Shown piece by piece: positions 34,985 through 39,691 of a stretch of 39,691 nucleotides of DNA. This DNA comes from Cytophagales bacterium. GTDB taxonomy: Bacteria > Bacteroidota > Bacteroidia > Cytophagales > Cyclobacteriaceae. Position 1 is the first letter of the stretch. Each line of letters opens with the position of its first letter. The notes under the pieces are model-generated. The model did no database searches. It had not been told where the DNA came from and worked only from the letters and a program-made list of their open reading frames with translations. The stretch lies in NCBI GenBank assembly GCA_025358885.1, contig JANYHW010000193.1, positions 1-39,691 on the forward strand, in the 5' to 3' direction. Position numbers and translations under genes: made by a program.

Positions 34985-35533
34985 TTAATTCCCTGAATTG
35001 CCTGGCGATGACTGTTTATAAATGTCTTTGAGATTTCTTCCCAGGCCGTCATAGTCCAGACCATATCCCAGGACAAATTCATCCTCGAGCTCGAAGCCCA
35101 CGTATTTGACCTGAATATTTTTTTCTCTCGCCACTTGCTTACGCAGCAGGGAAACGGCCTCCACCGATTTCGCCCCCCGGTTCTTCAGATCCTCCACGAG
35201 TTTCTCCAACGTGAGTCCACTATCCACAATGTCCTCAATAATAATGATGTCGAGACCAAAAAGACTCTCATCGTGTCCAATCAACGTCTTCAATTGCCCC
35301 GTACTGGTGGTGCCACCGGCATACGAAGAGATCTTTACAAAGGAAACGCGGCAGGGGATTGTTATCTCTTTCAGGAGATCAGAAGCAAACATAAAAGAGC
35401 CATTGAGCACCGGCAGGAAAATGGGGGTCCTGTCTTCATAGTCGGCATTGATCTGGTGGGCAAGGCTGGCTACTTTCTTTTCGATGCGGTCTGACGGAAT
35501 AAACTTCTTGAATTCGAGGTCTTTGAGCTTCAT
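34985..35533 (-). CDS. hpt: hypoxanthine phosphoribosyltransferase
   Basis: The enzyme makes IMP (and often GMP) from hypoxanthine or guanine plus PRPP in purine salvage. The 182-aa protein begins MKLKDLEFKKFIPSDRIEKK. It has FLPVLNGSFMFASDLLKEI, VSFVKISSYAGGTTSTGQLK, the PRPP loop IIIIEDIVDSGLTLEKLVED, and KYVGFELEDEFVLGYGLDYD, the base-recognition stretch. Length matches the family. A -7 element is at 35551-35558. It is followed by adk, so the two nucleotide-metabolism genes may be co-transcribed. Confidence 0.95.
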   Translation of the reverse strand: MKLKDLEFKKFIPSDRIEKKVASLAHQINADYEDRTPIFLPVLNGSFMFASDLLKEITIPCRVSFVKISSYAGGTTSTGQLKTLIGHDESLFGLDIIIIEDIVDSGLTLEKLVEDLKNRGAKSVEAVSLLRKQVAREKNIQVKYVGFELEDEFVLGYGLDYDGLGRNLKDIYKQSSPGNSGN

Positions 35534-35550
35534 ACGGGGATAACAAGTGC

Positions 35551-35558
35551 CAAAGATA
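35551..35558 (-). promoter_or_regulatory. -7 element of hpt
   Basis: Minus-strand TATCTTTG, 17 nt before the ATG at 35533. It predicts a leader of about 13 nt. No -33 at standard spacing. Confidence 0.5.
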
Positions 35559-35698
35559 GATGTTTTAATCAGGTCTCTGTCCCGATGGTGATCAATTCAC
35601 AATCGATAACGTATCATTCCTGCAAATACCTATTTAGTGGTAGGTTGAGAATCAGGATGCAGGCGTTTTGAGTGATTTTCGAAATGCCTGATCCCTTG

Positions 35699-37054
35699 TC
35701 AATAATCATCGCCGATGGCAAAGTTATTTTTCCGGTACATCCATTGTCCTTTTGTAAAATCCGGAAACTCAACACTCGCACCACCCATTTGAATGGAAGA
35801 TTCCGACAAAGGTGTGATCGCACTCCATGTAACTGCGTCGTACACATCCTGGGGAGGAGCAATTTTCCGCTTGGCTGATTCGATGAAGGCATTCAATACA
35901 AACCAGTCCATACCACCATGACCGGCTCCAGCCGCGTCGCTTCCATATTTTTTCCACAGCGGGTGGTCATACCTGTCAAACCAGGCTTGGGCTTCTTCCC
36001 ACCGGTGTGCTTCCTTGCTCTGCCCATCTATGTAAATGGATTTATTTACATCCATCCAGATTCCATTGGTTCCTTGTACCCTGAATCCTATTGAATAAGG
36101 CCTGGGCAGGTTGGTATCGTGCTGAAGCAAAATTGTCTCTTCGCTGGCTGTGTGAATCATGGTGGTGACTATGTCTCCCAATTTGAAATTGACTTTGGCA
36201 TTGGGATGATTTTCTCCTCCCTTCTTCACGATATAATTGTGCAGGCCTCGCGATTTGGTGGCATATGACACAAGTTGTGTGAACCGATTCCCGCGGTTGA
36301 TGTTCGTCATCATGGCCAGCGGACCAATACCATGGGTAGGGTAGAGGTCTCCATTCCTGTTTACCGAGTGTTGGGTTCTCCATCTGGCTTCTGAGAATCC
36401 TTTTTCTCCAAACTCCACCCCACCGCCATACGGCTGGGTGCCATTATTGAATTTTACTTCAAGCAAGTCATGCTGATACCCGCCCTGAAGGTGAATCAGT
36501 TCTCCGAATATATTCTGACGAACCATGCTTAACACGGCCATGACATCGCGGCGGTAACAAACATTCTCCAGCATCATGAGGGGCATGCCGGTTCTTTCGC
36601 TGGTGTGCACCAATTCCCAGCACTCTTCGATGGTCATGCCTGTGATGACCTCACAGCCGACATACTTTTTGGCATTCATGGCATCGAGACACATGGCGGT
36701 ATGCCATTCCCATGGAGTGGCGATGATCACAGCGTCGATATCCTTGTTCTCCAGGAGTCTTTTATATCCCAAAGGACCATCCATGATTAGCTGCGGCTTG
36801 GTTTTTCCTGATTTATTCACAAGCTCCATTGCCGAGTCCATCATCACTTGCTGTATATCGCACATAGCCACTACCTCGACATCGTTCCGGCGTAAAGCAA
36901 GTTCAAGATGATTTTGTCCGCGTAGCCCCACACCGATAAATCCCAGGCGAAGTTTTGATTCTTTGTCTTTGTCAAACAGGGTTCCGGAGGGGAGCAAGGT
37001 GAATCCGGCGCCTGCTGCGGCCGTTGTTTTAATGAAGTCTCTTCGTGATTTCAT
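35699..37054 (-). CDS. Tat-exported Gfo/Idh/MocA oxidoreductase, GH109-like
   Basis: This 451-aa protein starts MKSRRDFIKTTAAAGAGFTL, a twin-arginine signal (SRRDFIK). The Rossmann domain follows with LRLGFIGVGLRGQNHLELAL and VVAMCDIQQ, then ATPWEWHTAMCLDAMNAKKY and the dense block LENVCYRRDVMAVLSMVRQN with ELIHLQGGYQHDLLEVKFNN. This order strongly resembles glycoside hydrolase family 109 (NAD-dependent alpha-N-acetylgalactosaminidase) proteins, in which a Gfo/Idh/MocA fold performs hydrolysis through a redox mechanism. The specificity for GalNAc is not proven here. It lies 20 nt after the M42 peptidase gene, and the GMC oxidoreductase is divergently placed upstream. Confidence 0.88.
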   Translation of the reverse strand: MKSRRDFIKTTAAAGAGFTLLPSGTLFDKDKESKLRLGFIGVGLRGQNHLELALRRNDVEVVAMCDIQQVMMDSAMELVNKSGKTKPQLIMDGPLGYKRLLENKDIDAVIIATPWEWHTAMCLDAMNAKKYVGCEVITGMTIEECWELVHTSERTGMPLMMLENVCYRRDVMAVLSMVRQNIFGELIHLQGGYQHDLLEVKFNNGTQPYGGGVEFGEKGFSEARWRTQHSVNRNGDLYPTHGIGPLAMMTNINRGNRFTQLVSYATKSRGLHNYIVKKGGENHPNAKVNFKLGDIVTTMIHTASEETILLQHDTNLPRPYSIGFRVQGTNGIWMDVNKSIYIDGQSKEAHRWEEAQAWFDRYDHPLWKKYGSDAAGAGHGGMDWFVLNAFIESAKRKIAPPQDVYDAVTWSAITPLSESSIQMGGASVEFPDFTKGQWMYRKNNFAIGDDY

Positions 37055-37074
37055 GAGCGTTTATCTTTAATTCT

Positions 37075-37986
37075 CTACAATTCTTTCATAAGCCACCCGT
37101 ACAATTCAATCATTGAATCAATATCCTTCTTGTGGACTTTCTCGCGCGGTGTGTGTGGATGTTGTTCCGGCGCACCAACGAAGCACCAGTCAAATGGGTA
37201 GGGTGCCCGTTGTAATTCTCCGCCATCACTGGAACCGAGGCCCTCCACCTCCAATTGATGCGGGACCTGGTGCTTGGTGGCCACAGAAATGACCTTTTCT
37301 ATAAAAGACCTCCTTGGAATATTCCGGTCCCTCAATGATATCGCTACTCCTTTGCCGTGTTCAACGCCATCCGAAACCCAGGTGATGTCGGAGATCAGGG
37401 CTTGCCGGATGCCGCATGACTCATAAATAAATTTGGCGAGGTAGGGAACAGATCCGCCACCATGTTCTTCCCAACTGCTGAAGACGATGACACCATCCTT
37501 CAGCTTTTCCGCCACCTTGAGCGCCACAAAGATTCCCAGGCGATCATCGAGGTAGGCCGATTCAATAAATTGTTTTGATTCTTTAAAGTCAATTTTATAG
37601 CTGAGTGGTGTGCCTCGTTCAATCGGTCTCCCGAACTTGTATAATGCGTGATGCTGTTTGTCAAATTCCAGTTCGCATTCAATGGGTCCATGACGATCAT
37701 GACCCACCAGTTTTGTTCCAGCTTCGGCATCAGGACTACCCACCGATAGCAGCTGATTGTGATAACGAACCGTGAAACCGACAGAATCCATGTGAGCAAA
37801 AATGGCTGTCCGGGGTTTCCCGAATTTCAGCACTATACAATCCTGGAAGCCGTCTCCCGCAAAGATTATAGGTTTGACTTTCCAGTTCTTTTTCTCCTTT
37901 TGAACATAGCGCAGCAGAAAGTCACGGATATCGGACTCATGACCTGAAGTTCCCGGAATAGAACAGAGTTGCTGAAGTAGGTTCAT
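37075..37986 (-). CDS. M42-type metallopeptidase (aminopeptidase-like)
   Basis: The 303-aa protein has the metal-ligand pattern of M42/M20 co-catalytic zinc peptidases. These are AIFAHMDSVGFTVRYHN (His and Asp), SAYLDDRLGIFVALKVAEKL (bridging Asp), VIVFSSWEEHGGGSVPYLAK (Glu-Glu), SDITWVSDG (Asp) and the terminal His in GAPEQHPHTPREKVHKKDID. It begins MNLLQQLCSIPGTSGHESDI, the usual first motif. It is somewhat shorter than the common 340-360 aa M42 enzymes. No signal peptide is seen, so it is probably cytoplasmic. It precedes the GH109-like gene by 20 nt. Confidence 0.85.
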   Translation of the reverse strand: MNLLQQLCSIPGTSGHESDIRDFLLRYVQKEKKNWKVKPIIFAGDGFQDCIVLKFGKPRTAIFAHMDSVGFTVRYHNQLLSVGSPDAEAGTKLVGHDRHGPIECELEFDKQHHALYKFGRPIERGTPLSYKIDFKESKQFIESAYLDDRLGIFVALKVAEKLKDGVIVFSSWEEHGGGSVPYLAKFIYESCGIRQALISDITWVSDGVEHGKGVAISLRDRNIPRRSFIEKVISVATKHQVPHQLEVEGLGSSDGGELQRAPYPFDWCFVGAPEQHPHTPREKVHKKDIDSMIELYGWLMKEL

Positions 37987-38091
37987 GACCGCCCGAAACT
38001 ACAAAATAAATGATTCAGGGAGGGTGAGATACAGAGGGTATAACAGCACGTAAATAATAGAAGTAATAGTGGGCCCCGAATCCGGAAAAGT

Positions 38092-38099
38092 TAAATTTG
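38092..38099 (+). promoter_or_regulatory. -7 element upstream of the GMC oxidoreductase
   Basis: TAAATTTG fits TAnnTTTG and lies 21 nt before the ATG at 38121. The -33 region has no clear TTTG. Confidence 0.5.
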
Positions 38100-38120
38100 A
38101 TTTAGATAATTGATCAACCT

Positions 38121-39691
38121 ATGAATCTCAACATTGACGCCGCAAAACAAAACACCTTTGATGCTATTGTGGTGGGAACAGGCATCAGCGGCGGCTGGGC
38201 TGCCAAAGAACTGACTGAAAAAGGCCTGAAGACCCTGGTTCTCGAGCGTGGACGCGATGTTCGTCATGTGCTCGATTATCCTACGATGTCGAAGGACCCC
38301 TGGCAATTGCCTAATGCGAGCAGACTGTCAAATGAAGAATTGAAACTGTACCCGGTGCAGTCAAGAACCGGTTGGGTAGGTCAGCACAATAAGCATTTCT
38401 TCGTCAATGACCTTGAAAACCCTTATGATGAAACCAAACCTTTTGATTGGATAAGAGGATACCAGGTGGGTGGTCGATCCATTATCTGGGGCAAGCAGAC
38501 CTATCGATTGTCGGACCTGGACTTCGAAGCCAATAGCAAGGATGGCTATGGAGTAGATTGGCCCATTCGATATAAAGACCTGGCTCCCTGGTATGATCAT
38601 GTCGAGTCCTACATTGGCGTAAGCGGACAAGCTGAAGGACTTGCTCAACTCCCGGATGGAAAGTTCCTGCCTCCCATGGAAATGAATTGTGTCGAAGAAC
38701 TCTTCAAGAATAAGGTTTCAGAAAAATTCGGTGGCCGCAAAGTCACCATCGGGCGTGTAGCCCACGTAACCGCTCCGCTTGCCCATGACCCCTCGCGTGG
38801 TGTTTGCCAGTCACGAAACATGTGCGACCGCGGCTGTCCGTATGGCGCTTATTTCAGCAGCAATGCGTCAACACTCCCTGCGGCCATGAAGACCGGCAAC
38901 ATGACCCTGAGACCCTTTTCCATTGTTCACTCCGTGATTTATGATGAGAAAAAAGGAAAAGCAGTAGGCGTAAAGGTGATTGATGGACAGACAAAAGAGG
39001 AAATTGAATTTTTCGCCAACATTATTTTTCTGAATGCTTCTGCTTTGGGAAGCACATTTATTTTGATGAACTCCATTTCGAATCGTTTTCCCAATGGCAT
39101 GGGCAACGCCAGCGACCAACTGGGACGGAACTTAATGGACCATCAGTATCGCGCAGGTGCCGATGGAGATGTCGATGGATTTGAAGATAAATACTATATC
39201 GGAAGGAGACCCAATGGCATCTATGTTCCCCGGTTCAGAAATGTGGATAAAGACAAGCGGAAAGATTACCTCAGGGGATTTGGCTATCAAGGAGGTGGAA
39301 GTCGCCAGGGATGGTGGCGTGGAGTAGCAGAGCTGTCTTTTGGTGCCGGCCTAAAAGAAATGCTCACCATACCGGGTGGTTGGCGATTCGGTATGGGAGG
39401 TTTCGGCGAATGTTTGCCTTATCCGGAAAACCGTGTTACGCTCAACAAAGACAAGAAAGATGCCAATGGATTGCCGACGCTTACCATTGATGCAGAGTGG
39501 AAAGAAAATGAAAAGCAAATGCGAAAGGACATGAAAGAAGCTGCTTCTGAAATGCTCGAAGCATCCGGGTTCAAAAATGTAAGGATGTTTGATGACCCTG
39601 ACAACATTGGCCTGGGAATTCATGAAATGGGCACGGCGCGGATGGGGAAGGACCCAAAAACATCCGTGCTCAATAAATGGAACCAGGTGCA
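38121..39691 (+). CDS. GMC-family oxidoreductase (runs off right edge)
   Basis: At least 523 residues are present from the ATG at 38121; the C-terminus is cut off. The FAD-binding start is AIVVGTGISGGWAAKELTEK, with VLERG after it. A segment YQVGGRSIIWGKQTYRLSDL marks the GMC N-terminal domain. A Cys-containing stretch, SRNMCDRGCPYGAYFSSNAS, follows. Near the end, IGLGIHEMGTARMGKDP holds the active-site His motif of the C-terminal GMC domain. Bacteroidota members are annotated as glucose-methanol-choline or gluconate 2-dehydrogenase-like and often sit with a small gluconate-dehydrogenase subunit-3 gene, which would lie past the edge. Substrate unknown, probably a sugar or sugar derivative. 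Confidence 0.88.
   Translation, partial: MNLNIDAAKQNTFDAIVVGTGISGGWAAKELTEKGLKTLVLERGRDVRHVLDYPTMSKDPWQLPNASRLSNEELKLYPVQSRTGWVGQHNKHFFVNDLENPYDETKPFDWIRGYQVGGRSIIWGKQTYRLSDLDFEANSKDGYGVDWPIRYKDLAPWYDHVESYIGVSGQAEGLAQLPDGKFLPPMEMNCVEELFKNKVSEKFGGRKVTIGRVAHVTAPLAHDPSRGVCQSRNMCDRGCPYGAYFSSNASTLPAAMKTGNMTLRPFSIVHSVIYDEKKGKAVGVKVIDGQTKEEIEFFANIIFLNASALGSTFILMNSISNRFPNGMGNASDQLGRNLMDHQYRAGADGDVDGFEDKYYIGRRPNGIYVPRFRNVDKDKRKDYLRGFGYQGGGSRQGWWRGVAELSFGAGLKEMLTIPGGWRFGMGGFGECLPYPENRVTLNKDKKDANGLPTLTIDAEWKENEKQMRKDMKEAASEMLEASGFKNVRMFDDPDNIGLGIHEMGTARMGKDPKTSVLNKWNQV

Overview
The window looks like chromosomal DNA from a member of the Bacteroidota, most likely the Cytophagales. The reasons are the GldA/GldF/GldG gliding-type ABC genes, a coaX-barrel-TPR-lptC-CNNM-PPIase block, an isolated atpD-atpC pair, a monomer-type short adenylate kinase, Tat-exported Gfo/Idh/MocA and GMC oxidoreductases, and repeated -7 elements of the TAnnTTTG type used by the Bacteroidota primary sigma factor. 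Shine-Dalgarno sequences are mostly absent. The genus cannot be told from the sequence alone.

Layout. Positions 1-6529 form a minus-strand block read right to left: coaX, an outer-membrane barrel protein, a secreted TPR protein, lptC, a 53-residue membrane protein, a CNNM/CBS transporter-like protein, and a SurA_N/PpiD-type folding factor that runs off the left edge. This is an envelope-biogenesis neighbourhood. Positions 6714-9557 (plus) hold two tandem paralogous secreted proteins of unknown function, a third small putative secreted protein and a BBP2-like porin. Positions 9588-15826 (minus) hold nhaD, an aspartate kinase, dnaK and a secreted CotH-like protein. Positions 15860-24065 (plus) hold a bestrophin-like membrane protein, prfC, an RluA-type pseudouridine synthase, two small membrane or lipoprotein genes and the gldA-gldF-gldG-DUF4340 operon. 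Positions 24129-37986 (minus) hold atpC/atpD, a sensor kinase, a NatAB-like ABC exporter, a secreted beta-rich protein, dnaJ/grpE, a hypothetical protein, obg, adk, hpt, a GH109-like oxidoreductase and an M42-type peptidase. A GMC oxidoreductase starts on the plus strand at 38121 and runs off the right edge.

No rRNA, tRNA, CRISPR array, insertion sequence or prophage was seen, and no gene-free stretch exceeds 300 bases. The largest gap is 12464-12679, which holds a promoter and a terminator. Most of the window is ordinary core genome. I did not find a clear new multigene system. The observations most worth checking are a DnaJ that has lost both halves of zinc centre I while keeping centre II, a terminator-like hairpin abutting the lptC start codon, the tandem secreted paralogues at 6714-7868, an overlooked 53-aa gene at 2395-2556, and -7 elements so close to start codons that the mRNAs may be leaderless.
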